DNA of 64,000 nucleotides, from contig CBDCWT010000079.1 in assembly GCA_965223305.1 (NCBI GenBank), positions 194,049 to 258,048 on the forward strand. Direction: 5' to 3'. Positions 52,071 through 61,082 of this stretch are shown here, piece after piece. The notes under the pieces are model-generated. The model saw nothing but the letters and a program-made list of their open reading frames with translations, was not told the origin of the DNA and searched no databases. Source of the stretch: CBDCWT01 sp965223305. GTDB taxonomy: Bacteria > Planctomycetota > Planctomycetia > Pirellulales > Pirellulaceae. A program made the translations under genes and the position numbers. How positions within the stretch are numbered: position 1 is the stretch's first letter; each line of letters begins with the position of its first letter.

Positions 52071-53030
52071 CTAGCCTCCATCTCGTAGGTGACGGCAACC
52101 GCCGAAGAACCCGGATTGCGGATACCAATCCAGCATCATGCCGAAGGTGTAGTCGTTTGCCACATCTCCGGAGACTGGATGCCAGAACTTGATGATCAAG
52201 AACAGCGACTCGGATAGCGCAACACCGGCGTCGTACTTCATCTGAAATGTGTGCCCGCGCTGGCCCACGAAGTTCTGGAAATAGTCAGGATTGACAGTAA
52301 TCCAGTCCAGCACCGCGTCTTGCAGCCCGAAAACCATCATGGTTTCCATGTTGAAACCGCGTGTCTTGGGCGACGCGTCGCCGACATCACCTCCGGGGGG
52401 AACAGGGATGCCGCTATCTGGAACCAGGAAGGGACGCGGTCCATCAGAATGAACGTAGCGAAAGAACGGGTAGATCGAGAAGTTCTCGGCTGGTTGCAGG
52501 GCAAACACCATGTTCGGCATCAAGATCCAAGACCCACCACCGAGGCCCTTGTCGTTGTCACCGGTTGGGGCGATCGCGTCGAACGATGGCACCACAGCCC
52601 GGACAAAGTCACTCTGGGTTCCGATGAGCCAAAAGAACTTGAGCCGTGTGTCGCCCATGCCTGTGTGGTGCCCGAGAACGTCGGTGCCGGCATAGGTTAG
52701 AGGAACCTCGATATTTGCCAGAAAGCTCTGCTCGCCGACCTTCAGGGGGATGTAAGGACTGATTTTATAGGCGGCGGTATCTCCCTGGTCCTCGGACAGC
52801 TTGTTCCACTCGAATTCGTGCATCAGGTGGAACGTGACCTGCGTCGGATCGCTGGGATCCGCTCCACTCGCCTCCTGATCCTGTCCCCGCAGGATCGCGT
52901 CGATTTGCAGATCCACGGACTTGATGTCCTGACCGAACAACGTCTGCCCGCAGATTGCCGCTGCGAATAGTGTGTTGAAGACCGCGCATCCGAACACCAC
53001 CCGGAACTGCCCCCAAGTCTGGTGGTTCAT
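52071..53030 (-). CDS. Outer-membrane beta-barrel candidate (transporter-like, unknown)
   Basis: From ATG 53030 the product has 319 residues with a signal peptide (about 1-30), then beta-strand-rich sequence: VTFHLMHEFEWNKL, SFLANIEVPLTYAG, GMGDTRLKFFWLIG, ESLFLIIKFWHPV and a C-terminal FGMMLDWYPQSGFFGGC. The pattern GMGDTRLKF resembles the MetA-pathway outer-membrane channel family, but assignment is tentative. It is probably co-transcribed with the porin-like gene 7 bp downstream. The longest frame begins 24 codons earlier; GGGG lies shortly before ATG 53030. Confidence 0.6.
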   Translation of the reverse strand: MNHQTWGQFRVVFGCAVFNTLFAAAICGQTLFGQDIKSVDLQIDAILRGQDQEASGADPSDPTQVTFHLMHEFEWNKLSEDQGDTAAYKISPYIPLKVGEQSFLANIEVPLTYAGTDVLGHHTGMGDTRLKFFWLIGTQSDFVRAVVPSFDAIAPTGDNDKGLGGGSWILMPNMVFALQPAENFSIYPFFRYVHSDGPRPFLVPDSGIPVPPGGDVGDASPKTRGFNMETMMVFGLQDAVLDWITVNPDYFQNFVGQRGHTFQMKYDAGVALSESLFLIIKFWHPVSGDVANDYTFGMMLDWYPQSGFFGGCRHLRDGG

Positions 53031-53655
53031 TTTGCCCCATCCCCCCGGTGCTAACGTTTGAACGAGAACTGCCGCCTTTTCGATATCGACTCGTTGTGCC
53101 AATTATCACGGAGAAAAAGTTTACCGGCGCCCGATTACGCCTACAGCCGGGCTGCTGTATGCGGTTTCCGCGGAGTTTTCCAGATGTACCGATCGCGGAA
53201 TTTGGGAGAGCTGGTGGGAGCGTCCGGGGCGGAAAAACTCGCGTTGGTACGCTAACTCCCCTCTTAGTGGCGTGATTTCGTCTTTCGTCACTCTCCCCTT
53301 GGGGAGAGTCGGCCCGCAGGGCCGGAGAGGGGGCCCTCCTCGGACGCTACGCGTCGGTTTCGCTGGGGAACCGTGGGCTAACGCCCAGCGGCTGATTTGG
53401 AGCGTAGCCGAACTCGCCAGAGTTTGGCGGACTGCATGAAGCGCCAGAGCTGCACCGCCTCCACCTAGGAGATCGCGCAGCTTTTAGGTTAGTGCGTGAT
53501 TTCGTCTTTGGTCACTCTCCCCTTGGGGAGAGTCGGCCCGCAGGGCCGGAGAGGGGGGCACGCCTCGGGGGCGACCACTCCCGGGCAGCCCTCACCGGTG
53601 AGGTGGATGTCCCAAAAGTTTGTTCAATCGTGAGATGTAGAAGCTGCACGACCAC
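53031..53655. repeat. Intergenic region with two R3 composites
   Basis: A full R3 unit lies at about 53265-53461 (CTCTCCCCTTGGGGAGAG, GGCCCGCAGGGCC, CGCTACGCGTCGGTTTCGCT, CCAGCGGCTGATTTGGAGCG, TAGCCGAACTCGCCAGAG, ending AGCTGCACCGCCTCC). A second, truncated unit begins at once (about 53470-53560). The first 230 bp are unique and should hold the promoter of the minus-strand barrel operon; a GATAAT-like -10 is visible near 53100 but no clear -35. Confidence 0.65.
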
Positions 53656-54273
53656 CTACGGCGGCGACGTCTTCCGGACATGAACGCGCCGCACAAGCTG
53701 CACGTCGTTCTCGACATTGAGCTTGTCAAGCACATTCGAGCGGTGCTTCGAACATGTTGGCAAACTGATCTGAAGTATCGCCGCAATCTGTTTCATCGAG
53801 TGGCCAGCCACTAGCAGGTCCATGACCTCGCGTTCGCGAGGCGTCAGCTGCAGCAACCTGTTTTCGATGTCGTCGTGAGGATCAGATGCCTGGCGATTCT
53901 TCCTGTCCTGCTCGATCGCACGCTGCACCTGTTCTAGCAAGTCTTGCTGGTTGGCAGGCTTCTCCAAGAAGGCAAAAGCGCCTCCTTTGAAAGCGCGAAC
54001 GCACATCGGGACGTCTGCATGTCCAGTTAGGATGATGATCGGTAGACCGCATCTCTGCTCGACCAGAGTTTCTTGCAATTCTAAGCCGCTCATCCCCGGC
54101 ATGCGCACGTCGAGGACGAGACAGCCTGGAGCAGTCGGATCAAACGACTCAAGGAACTCATTCGCGGAAGCGTAGGTAGCTACTTGTAAATCGACTGACT
54201 CAAGCAGCCACTTCAGTCCCTCTCGAACACTCTGATCGTCGTCAACAACGACGACGGTCGGCTTGCGGTGCAT
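53656..54273 (-). CDS. FixJ-type response regulator
   Basis: A 205-residue regulator: receiver domain (about 1-120) with VVVDDDQSVREG, phospho-acceptor Asp in CLVLDVRMPGMSG, Thr in IILTGHADVP and Lys in FLEKPA; then a LuxR/FixJ helix-turn-helix (about 140-200) with LTPREREVMDLLVAGHSMKQ. The FixJ/TtrR subfamily is marked by the GHADVPM segment. It lies 4 bp after the histidine kinase gene, its presumed partner. It should activate transcription when phosphorylated. Confidence 0.92.
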   Translation of the reverse strand: MHRKPTVVVVDDDQSVREGLKWLLESVDLQVATYASANEFLESFDPTAPGCLVLDVRMPGMSGLELQETLVEQRCGLPIIILTGHADVPMCVRAFKGGAFAFLEKPANQQDLLEQVQRAIEQDRKNRQASDPHDDIENRLLQLTPREREVMDLLVAGHSMKQIAAILQISLPTCSKHRSNVLDKLNVENDVQLVRRVHVRKTSPP

Positions 54274-54277
54274 CGGC

Positions 54278-55819
54278 CTAGTCCTCGGATTGACACGCCG
54301 GCAAGTCGATGTGGATGCCGGCGCCTCCTATTGATGAATCTTCGAGCCATATCTTTCCACGATGTGACTCGATTATGCTCTGACAGATACCCAGTCCGAT
54401 ACCCAAGCCATCGGCTTTGGAAGTGTAGAATGGCTCGAATACTTGCTCCGCCATATTAGGTGTAATCCCCGGACCAGAATCCTCGACGACAACCTCTACA
54501 CGGCCAGGATCTCTCACATAGCTCGAGATCATTATTCTCCGATCGCTGGCATCGCTCTCAGCGAGAGCATCACACGCGTTGCGGATCAAATTCAACAATA
54601 CTTGTTGGATTTCGATCGAGTCAGCTTCTACCTTCGGTAGATTCTCCCCCAGTTTAAGTTGAACGGAGATGTTCTCCTGCTTCACCTCCGCTTCAACAAA
54701 CTTGTATATCTCACTGGCCAGGTCGTTGACGTCGACTGGTTGGCGTTGGCCTTCGTGCCGCTGCACCAGGTGGCGGAGTCGCCTAATGATGTCACCTGCC
54801 CGCTGCGCGTCTTCGGCGATTCGTGACAAAACGGACATGGTCTCCGTTCTGTCGAGTTTTCCCCGGTCGATGCGCATCAACGCGCCTTCTGCGAAGGCGG
54901 ACATTGCGGCCAACGGCTGGTTCAGCTCGTGGGCTAAGCCGGTGGCCATTTCACCCAATGTGGTCAGCCGAGCGGCATGTGTCAACTTGACCTGCTGATT
55001 ATGCAGCGCCTCAGCTGTGCGTTTCCGCTCAGTAATGTCCAGAAATGTCACAACGGAGCCCACAAGCTGTCCATCATGTCTGATGGGAATAGACCGATAT
55101 TCTGCAGGAAAACTAGTACCGTCCGCCTTCCAGAAGACTTCGTCGTCTACGTGAGTCGGTTTCCCCTCATGAAATGCTGCGTAGATGCGGCATTCGTGTC
55201 TCGGATACTCCGAGCCGTCGGGATGCGAATGATGCATCAAGTCATGCATGTTCTTTCCCAACAGTTCGTCGATGTGGCGGTAGCCCAGCGTTACCACACA
55301 AGCCTGATTGCAGAACGTGCAGTTTCCATCGAGGTCGACACCGTAGATCGCTTCAGCGGTGGAGTCGAGCAAGAGCCGGACTTGTTCTTCACTGGCCCGC
55401 AAGGCGTCTTCGACCTGCATCCGGTGAGTTGCGTCACGAACGTCGGCGCAGATCAGAACGGCGTTCTCTGTATGCATTGGGCTCAGGCTGACCTCTACAG
55501 GAAACTCACTGCCGTCTCGGCGAACTCCCAGCAGTCTCCCAGTCTTTCCCATCGGTCGCGCGTGGGGATGGTCAATGTAGGAGTCCCGGTAGCTTACGTG
55601 GTCCTGCCGGAAGCGTTCTGGAACGAGTGTCTCGATCTCGCGCGAGACAAGATCACCTTGCTCGTACCCGAACAGTTTTTCAGCCTGCGAATTGACCAAC
55701 ACAATTTTCCCTGCAGTATCGGTAATGATGATTCCGTCGGGCATGGAGTCTAGGAACTCGCCAAGGTGACCTTCGATTAGTTCGCGAGTTGATTGAAACA
55801 AACGATCGTCGGAACGCAT
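54278..55819 (-). CDS. PAS-domain sensor histidine kinase (FixL-like, cytoplasmic)
   Basis: A 513-residue kinase without membrane helices. Two PAS domains (about 15-130: LDSMPDGIIITDTAGKIVLV; about 145-265: LDSTAEAIYGVDLDGNC) are followed by HisKA with the phospho-His in LGEMATGLAHELNQPLAAM and a HATPase domain with NLIRNACDAL, VVEDSGPGI and GLGIGLGICQSIIESH. This is the NtrB/FixL HPK4 class. The first PAS has an IETLVPERFRQDHVSYRDSY segment as in FixL-like proteins, but whether it binds heme cannot be told. ATG 55819 has GGAAGGG 7 bp upstream; a longer start at 55861 is less likely. Confidence 0.9.
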   Translation of the reverse strand: MRSDDRLFQSTRELIEGHLGEFLDSMPDGIIITDTAGKIVLVNSQAEKLFGYEQGDLVSREIETLVPERFRQDHVSYRDSYIDHPHARPMGKTGRLLGVRRDGSEFPVEVSLSPMHTENAVLICADVRDATHRMQVEDALRASEEQVRLLLDSTAEAIYGVDLDGNCTFCNQACVVTLGYRHIDELLGKNMHDLMHHSHPDGSEYPRHECRIYAAFHEGKPTHVDDEVFWKADGTSFPAEYRSIPIRHDGQLVGSVVTFLDITERKRTAEALHNQQVKLTHAARLTTLGEMATGLAHELNQPLAAMSAFAEGALMRIDRGKLDRTETMSVLSRIAEDAQRAGDIIRRLRHLVQRHEGQRQPVDVNDLASEIYKFVEAEVKQENISVQLKLGENLPKVEADSIEIQQVLLNLIRNACDALAESDASDRRIMISSYVRDPGRVEVVVEDSGPGITPNMAEQVFEPFYTSKADGLGIGLGICQSIIESHRGKIWLEDSSIGGAGIHIDLPACQSED

Positions 55820-56150
55820 CAGGCAACCCTTCCGCTGCGGCTCGTGCGAAACTCTTGCCATCCTGGCACACCGGGCCTCGGGTGAACGTTGATTTCTTGC
55901 CTAACACGAGCGCGGCGGCCCCATGCCGAACAATTCGGTTAAAAGCAAGTTTCAAACTACGCCGGACGACAAGTTTCCCCACAACGGGTGTTGCTGCAGC
56001 GACGAGGCTACTCTTCCGCGCGTTGTTTGTCAAAGCAACAATAAGACACGTCGCGGCGCGTTTGAACAATTTCTACATGCAACTGCAAATTAGTTGCATA
56101 CCGCACGTACCACCGCGCGCGATAGACTTTTCATCAAACGGCGAGCATGA
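55820..56150. other. Intergenic region with an operator-like palindrome
   Basis: No gene is seen. The stretch is more AT-rich than its surroundings, and holds the perfect dyad at 56077-56099 described separately. It would contain the promoter of the histidine kinase operon. Confidence 0.4.
56077..56099. promoter_or_regulatory. Operator-like dyad ATGCAACT-N7-AGTTGCAT
   Basis: A perfect 8-bp inverted repeat with a 7-bp centre. The size and TTGCA half sites fit a dimeric repressor site. It lies between the kinase operon and the amidinotransferase remnant, and 1.8 kb from a Fur-family gene; which protein binds it is unknown. Confidence 0.4.
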
Positions 56151-56873
56151 AGTCGTCTGCTTGAACTTACGATCTTCTGCTCGGCGGAAAGCAGCCGACC
56201 ATCGCTCGTTCAGCGAGAATCCAGCTGGCGCGGTCGGCCACCAGATAAGATCGTTGTTGGCGTCCTCTGGCGGCGGGAGAGGTTCGGCATTCGGCGGGCG
56301 ATCGCCGATCGTCTCGATGACAGTAACGCCCAGTTTGTCTCGATGCCTCCGGCGGTCCCGGCCCCAGAAGATGATAATGGAGACTGGGGGCCGGGACCGT
56401 TCATCGAGGGTGGTGACGTGTTCCTATTGGGGCGGGATATCTACGTCGGAAACTCGGGAAACGCCAGCAATTCAGCTGGTGTCAGCTGGCTTGCCCAGTG
56501 CCTTGGTGATAGGTACCGAGTCCAGGAGATAGAGCTGACGGAGAAGTTTCTGCACCTGGATTGCTGCTTGGCGACGCCCCGCCCTGGTTTGGCCATCATC
56601 TGTCGAGAGGCGTTCGTCGGCAGCCTGCCGTCGTTTCTCAAGGACTGGAAGCTGATTGACGTGCCGTTCGAGGACGCGAAGGAAAAGCTGGCCTGCAACG
56701 GATTGGTTCTGGACGAGAAGACGATTCTCATCGCCAGCGGATTGGACTACTTGGCGAGGGGCCTCCATGATGCTGGACAGGAAGTCATCGAGACACCGTT
56801 CGACGCCGTCTACCAGTACGCCGGCGCGTTTCGTTGCTGGCATCACCCACTCGTGCGACGAAGCACACTGTAG
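56151..56873 (+). pseudogene. Remnant of an amidinotransferase-family enzyme (N-terminus lost)
   Basis: The frame is open from 56151 to the stop at 56873, but its first ATG is at 56343. Before that ATG the text DKIVVGVLWRRERFGIRRAI still resembles the family, so the gene continued upstream. The C-terminal half has FIEGGDVFLLGRDIYVGNSG, KFLHLDCCLA (catalytic His) and YAGAFRCWHHPLVRR (catalytic Cys), typical of arginine:glycine-type amidinotransferases and dimethylargininases. About 150-200 N-terminal residues are missing, so it is probably inactive. A new short protein starting at ATG 56343 (176 residues) is the alternative. Confidence 0.6.
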
Positions 56874-56894
56874 AACTGCGCCGTGCCAGTCAAA

Positions 56895-56918
56895 GTAGGA
56901 CGGGCACTCGTGCCCGTC
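56895..56918. repeat. R2-like palindrome
   Basis: GTAGGACGGGCACTCGTGCC followed by CGTC forms a perfect hairpin (GACGGGCA/TGCCCGTC). It resembles the R2 family in its GTAGnnnGGCAC layout. It lies between the amidinotransferase remnant and the convergent ZIP gene and could act as a terminator, though without a T-run. Confidence 0.5.
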
Positions 56919-56970
56919 TTCTCAACAGACAGAGCACCAATGGAGCCGGAAACAAGAACGCGAACTCAGG

Positions 56971-57873
56971 CTAGTGCGAATGATCGTCGTGTGTGTGAGT
57001 TGCTTCAGTGTCGCCCGCTGCGCCATGCTGATGTGCGGGCTCCAGGAGGCCGATTCCGTAGGCCAGCGACACACCCACCAACAGTGCAGCGGACAGCTTG
57101 ACACGGTCGTGTCGATGGAACTGCAGCTCGGGAAGAATGTCAGCCAGCGAAATGCATAAGAAGACGCCGCAGGCGAAGCCGAGTGCCCAACCCACCACCG
57201 TGCCTCGCATCTCACCCATCCCCTGTACGCTGAAGTAGAAAACCAACGCTCCCAACGGGCACATCAGCGCAAAGATCACGTTGACCGTCTCGATCCAGCC
57301 TCGCGGCCAGCGAGCGGAGAGCATCAGCGACGTGATCGACAGGGCATCCAGCGGCTTGTGCATCAGGATCGCCAAGAAAGTTCCTCCGCCCACAAGCCCT
57401 GCAGCGGAAGTGGTGGGCCCAGTTACCGCGACACTGGCCGCCAAGGCCATTCCGTCGATCAGGGTGTGCAGGGCCAGTCCCAAGAAAAGCCCGACCCAGC
57501 TGAGCTGATGCGCGACCGTTGCGTGCGATGCACTCTGGTCCTTGGGAACGTGCTCGTGCACGTGGTCGTGTTCCTCCTCCTCGCTGCCCTGTGGATGTTG
57601 GTGGAAGTGGGACACCCGCATCAAGAAGAACATCGCGAGCAGCCCGCACAGAACGCAGCCCACCGCGGCATCCAGCGACTTGATCTCGGCCGCCGCGTGG
57701 GGCAGAAGGTGCAGCAGGGCCACGCCCAGCATTAGCCCGCCCACAAAGCTCATCAAGACCTGCATCCGAGTGTGTGTCAGCCGAATCCAGGTCGGGAAAT
57801 TCCCCCCGGCCAACGACGCCGCGGCGATCAAAGAACAGTACAAGATGACCAGCAGAAGGGGCGACATCGGCAA
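56971..57873 (-). CDS. ZIP-family metal transporter
   Basis: A 300-residue membrane protein with about eight helices. It has the ZIP metal-site helices (SWVGLFLGLALHTLIDGMAL and GTFLAILMHKPLDALSI) with His, Asp and Glu-type ligands, and a His/Glu-rich cytoplasmic loop (HFHQHPQGSEEEEHDHVHEH) plus a His-rich C-terminus ending THTHDDHSH. It should import zinc or another divalent metal. It is divergent from a Fur-family regulator 80 bp away, which probably controls it. Confidence 0.9.
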   Translation of the reverse strand: MPMSPLLLVILYCSLIAAASLAGGNFPTWIRLTHTRMQVLMSFVGGLMLGVALLHLLPHAAAEIKSLDAAVGCVLCGLLAMFFLMRVSHFHQHPQGSEEEEHDHVHEHVPKDQSASHATVAHQLSWVGLFLGLALHTLIDGMALAASVAVTGPTTSAAGLVGGGTFLAILMHKPLDALSITSLMLSARWPRGWIETVNVIFALMCPLGALVFYFSVQGMGEMRGTVVGWALGFACGVFLCISLADILPELQFHRHDRVKLSAALLVGVSLAYGIGLLEPAHQHGAAGDTEATHTHDDHSH

Positions 57874-57880
57874 GAAAAGC

Positions 57881-57908
57881 TTGTCTTACGCGGACAAACC
57901 TTTATGAT
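57881..57908 (+). promoter_or_regulatory. Promoter of the Fur-family gene, overlapping the ZIP promoter
   Basis: TTGTCT (57881-57886) and TATGAT (57903-57908) are 16 bp apart. The AT-rich stretch that follows (TATGATATTGTATTGCAGAT) is a likely operator for the regulator, serving both divergent genes. The 80-bp gap leaves room for one shared control site. Confidence 0.5.
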
Positions 57909-57952
57909 ATTGTATTGCAGATAGCAAGCAAGTGCATTTAGGAGCGGCCGAT

Positions 57953-58369
57953 GTGAGTTATTCAGTTGAGCAATCTCGCCAGCTCTTGCGTCGGATCGGG
58001 CTTCGCTGCACCACCTCCCGCGTCGCGGTGCTCCAGTTTCTGTCGGCGGTTCGCCGCCCGATGACGCATGCCGAGGTTGCCGCCGATCTGGTGCCCCGGG
58101 GTTTCGATAAGTCGACGATCTACCGCTCGTTAGTCGAGATGTCCGAAGCGGGCATCGCCTCGCGGATCGACGTTGGGGATCACAGTTGGCGTTTTGAATT
58201 GAAAGACGGAGACCCAGGGCGGGCAACCGAGCACCCCCACTTCATGTGCCTCGATTGCGGAAAGGTAACTTGCTTGCCTGAGGCGCCCCAAAGAGCAAAC
58301 GACGGCTGGACCGCACCGGGTGAAGTCACCGAGGTGCTCTTGAAAGGGCACTGTGAGGATTGCACTTAG
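57953..58369 (+). CDS. Fur-family transcriptional regulator (Zur-like by context)
   Basis: The product has 138 residues from GTG 57953, which has GGAG 8 bp upstream; an earlier GTG at 57932 lacks a site. The winged-helix part includes RCTTSRVAVLQFL, THAEVAADLV and the recognition helix DKSTIYRSLVEM. The C-terminal dimer domain has HPHFMCLDCGKVTCLPE (first CxxC) and GHCEDCT (second CxxC), giving the structural Zn site. Context next to a ZIP transporter suggests zinc sensing. It would repress with metal bound. Confidence 0.88.
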   Translation: MSYSVEQSRQLLRRIGLRCTTSRVAVLQFLSAVRRPMTHAEVAADLVPRGFDKSTIYRSLVEMSEAGIASRIDVGDHSWRFELKDGDPGRATEHPHFMCLDCGKVTCLPEAPQRANDGWTAPGEVTEVLLKGHCEDCT

Positions 58370-58465
58370 TGCCAGCGTCTCATTTTTAGGCCTAACGTGT
58401 CTGACGCCTGTGGTGATGATCTGCCGATCACACCTAGCACTTTGTCAATGTTCGGAGGAGCCCTC

Positions 58466-59365
58466 GTGTTACATCGCGCAAAAGACCAAGCCTTTACCTT
58501 GGTGGAACTACTTGTCGTCCTGGCGATCATTGGGATCCTAATGGGGCTGTTGCTGCCTGCTGTCCAAGCGGCGCGGGAGACAGCTCGTCGTATTTCCTGT
58601 TTCAACAACATGAAGCAGGTCGGGTTGGCGATACACCAATACCATGATGTGCACCGCAAGCTTCCACCAGGCTGGATCGGTGTTGACGCGAAGACGCATC
58701 GGCGTCCCTTTGTGGAAGGCGATCCAGGTTGGGGGTGGGCCTCTTACTTGCTGCCGTTCCTGGACAAGGGAGCTCTTTACGAGCGGATGAACACTCATTT
58801 GCCGATCAGCGCCCCTGAAAACGAGGAGGCTCGTCTGACGTTTGTTCCCGTTTATCGCTGCCCATCTGATGCGCTTCCCGGCGAGGTCTTTGAGCTGGGC
58901 ACGGAGGACGCACCGGAGAGCGTGCTCATACGCTTGGCTGCGGCGAACTACATTGGCGTGCACGGAACGTTGGAACTACACGACTGCGAAGGGTTACCTG
59001 AGGGAGTGCAATGCCGGAGTGACGGCGCGTTTTTCCATCTCAGCAAGACCCGGTTTGCCGACGTGACCGATGGCCTGAGCAACACCTTGTTCGCTGGCGA
59101 GCGGGCATCCGAGTTTGGGCACTCGACTTGGGTCGGAGCGGTGCCGGGCGGTGACGAGACGATGGCTCGCATCCTGGGTATCGCCGACCACGCACCCAAT
59201 GCACCGGGTGGGCACCTGGACGATTTCAGCAGCCGTCATCCGGCGGGCACGAACTTCGTTGTCGGGGATGGCTCGGTTCGCTTGATCGTCGAGTCGATCG
59301 ATCTGGAGGTCTACCGTGCGCTGGTGACGATCAACGGTCGCGAGCCAGTGTCGGCAACCGAGTAG
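58466..59365 (+). CDS. DUF1559 prepilin-like protein
   Basis: A 299-residue protein with a short leader and the type IV prepilin motif AFTLVELLVVLAIIGILMGL, followed by a long N-terminal helix. The DUF1559 domain includes CFNNMKQVGLAIHQYHD and the C-terminal H-X9-DG box (HPAGTNFVVGDG). These proteins are expanded in planctomycetes; they are probably processed by a prepilin peptidase and placed on the cell surface. The GTG at 58466 is chosen because GGAGGAG lies 5 bp upstream and the leader length becomes typical. Confidence 0.87.
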   Translation: MLHRAKDQAFTLVELLVVLAIIGILMGLLLPAVQAARETARRISCFNNMKQVGLAIHQYHDVHRKLPPGWIGVDAKTHRRPFVEGDPGWGWASYLLPFLDKGALYERMNTHLPISAPENEEARLTFVPVYRCPSDALPGEVFELGTEDAPESVLIRLAAANYIGVHGTLELHDCEGLPEGVQCRSDGAFFHLSKTRFADVTDGLSNTLFAGERASEFGHSTWVGAVPGGDETMARILGIADHAPNAPGGHLDDFSSRHPAGTNFVVGDGSVRLIVESIDLEVYRALVTINGREPVSATE

Positions 59366-59376
59366 AATAATCCGAG

Positions 59377-60771
59377 TTACGGTTGCGCTGTTTCAATGGA
59401 CTGTCTCGGATCGCGCACGCCCAGCCGCTTCATTTTCTTGTAAAGCGTTGTGCGGTTAATACCCAACGCTGCGGCGGTCGCGTTGCGGTTCCAGTTGTTA
59501 GCTTCCAAGGCATCCAAGATGATCTGACGCTCGGGAGCTCCCAGGGCGTCTTTCAGGCATTGGCCACTGCCGCTGGGGAGGCCGAGAACGGCAGTGCCCG
59601 ACGCAATCTGGTTGGGCAGGTCCTCGACCCGAATCACAGTTCCTTTGCCCAGCAAGACAGCACGTTCCACGACATTTTGCAGTTCGCGGACATTGCCCGG
59701 CCAGTGATAGCGCTGTAGCGCTTGCAGCGCTTCTTCGGTGAAGCCTTTCACATCCTTGCCGGCGTCCTCGGCGACCTCGCGCAGGAAGTGCTCGGCCAGG
59801 AGCTGGATATCGCCGACCCGTTCTCGCAACGAAGGCAGCTCGACATTGATGACGTTGACGCGATAGAAGAGGTCTTGCCGAAAGCGGCCTTCGGCGACAG
59901 CTTGGCTGAGATCGTCGTTGGTGGCCAACACGACCCGGCAGTCCACCTGGAATGTTTTGTTGCCACCAACCTGTTCGAACTCGAAATCCTGCAGCACACG
60001 TAGTAGCTTGACTTGCATGCTAGGCGAGGCGGTGCCGATCTCATCCAGGAAGATCGTGCCACCGTCCGCCTGCAAGAACTTACCCACTTTCTCCCCAATC
60101 GCCCCGGTAAAGGCACCGCCCACATGTCCAAACAACTCACTCTCGAGCAGGGCTTCGGGAAGCGCCCCACAGGCGATCTCCACGAATGGGCCTTCCCGGC
60201 GACTGCTCCGGCGGTGAATTGCGCGTGCAATCAGTGACTTGCCCGTGCCGCTCTCGCCTGTAATCAAGACGGTTGCTTTCGTATCGGCCACGCTGTCGAC
60301 GACATCGAAGATACGAAGCATGCGATGATCGTGGCCGACGATGTTCTCCATCCCGAAGCGCAAGTCTAGCTGTTCCTTGAGCTGCTTGTTCTCCTCAAGC
60401 ACCGCGCGCTGAGCCAGCGCCCGGTTGATCGACATGCTCAGCTCTTCGTCGATCAGTGGTTTGGTTAGCAGATCAAACGCCCCGGCGCGAATTGCTTCCA
60501 CTCCTGTTTCCACTGTGCCGTAGCCTGTAATCAACACGACGATGATCCCCGGGTGGTGCTCGCGGCAATGCGCAAGAACTTCGAAGCCGTCACCGTCGGG
60601 TAGCCGCACGTCTACCAACACCAGATCGAAGTCTTGGCTGTCGACTTGTTCGATTGCCTCGCGGCAACTAGTCGCCTCGACGACTGTAAAACCTTGTTCG
60701 CGCAGCCAGTCGGCCATCGCGTCGAGCACTTGGCGGTCGTCGTCTACGAGCAGCAACGAACCTTCGTTCAT
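59377..60771 (-). CDS. NtrC-family sigma54-dependent response regulator
   Basis: A 464-residue activator: receiver domain (about 1-120; LLLVDDDRQVL, LVLVDVRLPDGDG with acceptor Asp, TKP Lys), AAA+ domain (about 140-380) with Walker A GESGTGKS, the sigma54 contact loop GGAFTGA, Walker B GTIFLDEIG and the arginine finger region RFRQDLFYRVN, and a C-terminal Fis-like HTH (NRNATAAALGINRTTLYKKM). It should remodel RNA polymerase with sigma54. No histidine kinase is adjacent. It is divergent from the NarL-type regulator. Confidence 0.93.
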   Translation of the reverse strand: MNEGSLLLVDDDRQVLDAMADWLREQGFTVVEATSCREAIEQVDSQDFDLVLVDVRLPDGDGFEVLAHCREHHPGIIVVLITGYGTVETGVEAIRAGAFDLLTKPLIDEELSMSINRALAQRAVLEENKQLKEQLDLRFGMENIVGHDHRMLRIFDVVDSVADTKATVLITGESGTGKSLIARAIHRRSSRREGPFVEIACGALPEALLESELFGHVGGAFTGAIGEKVGKFLQADGGTIFLDEIGTASPSMQVKLLRVLQDFEFEQVGGNKTFQVDCRVVLATNDDLSQAVAEGRFRQDLFYRVNVINVELPSLRERVGDIQLLAEHFLREVAEDAGKDVKGFTEEALQALQRYHWPGNVRELQNVVERAVLLGKGTVIRVEDLPNQIASGTAVLGLPSGSGQCLKDALGAPERQIILDALEANNWNRNATAAALGINRTTLYKKMKRLGVRDPRQSIETAQP

Positions 60772-61082
60772 GGTGGTTTCACCCTCTCGTCGTCCAAAGT
60801 TGCCTGTCGTAAGTTATCTACGTCACGGGTTGCCGATCGTCAACGTGTGCCTACGTTGAGGTTCCAACTCGTTGCTGTCGCCACATTCCAACCCCCAAAT
60901 GGTGGGGTGCACCGCCGGTAAGACCCGAACATTGCGATTCGATCTCCGCAAGTGTTCCGTATTCCGGGTAGGATTGGGTGTACCAAAATGGATCTTTAAG
61001 GCCACTATTAGGAGGGTAAAGACAAGCCTATTCCCACCGGGGCCCGTGTTGGGGGGGGGATGTAGACAGAGCAGGATATCGC
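60772..61082. other. Divergent promoter region between two response regulators
   Basis: The 311-bp gap holds no gene. It contains a run of nine G at about 61052 and AGCAGGA 6 bp before the ATG at 61083. No strong sigma70 or sigma54 promoter was recognised. Confidence 0.4.
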
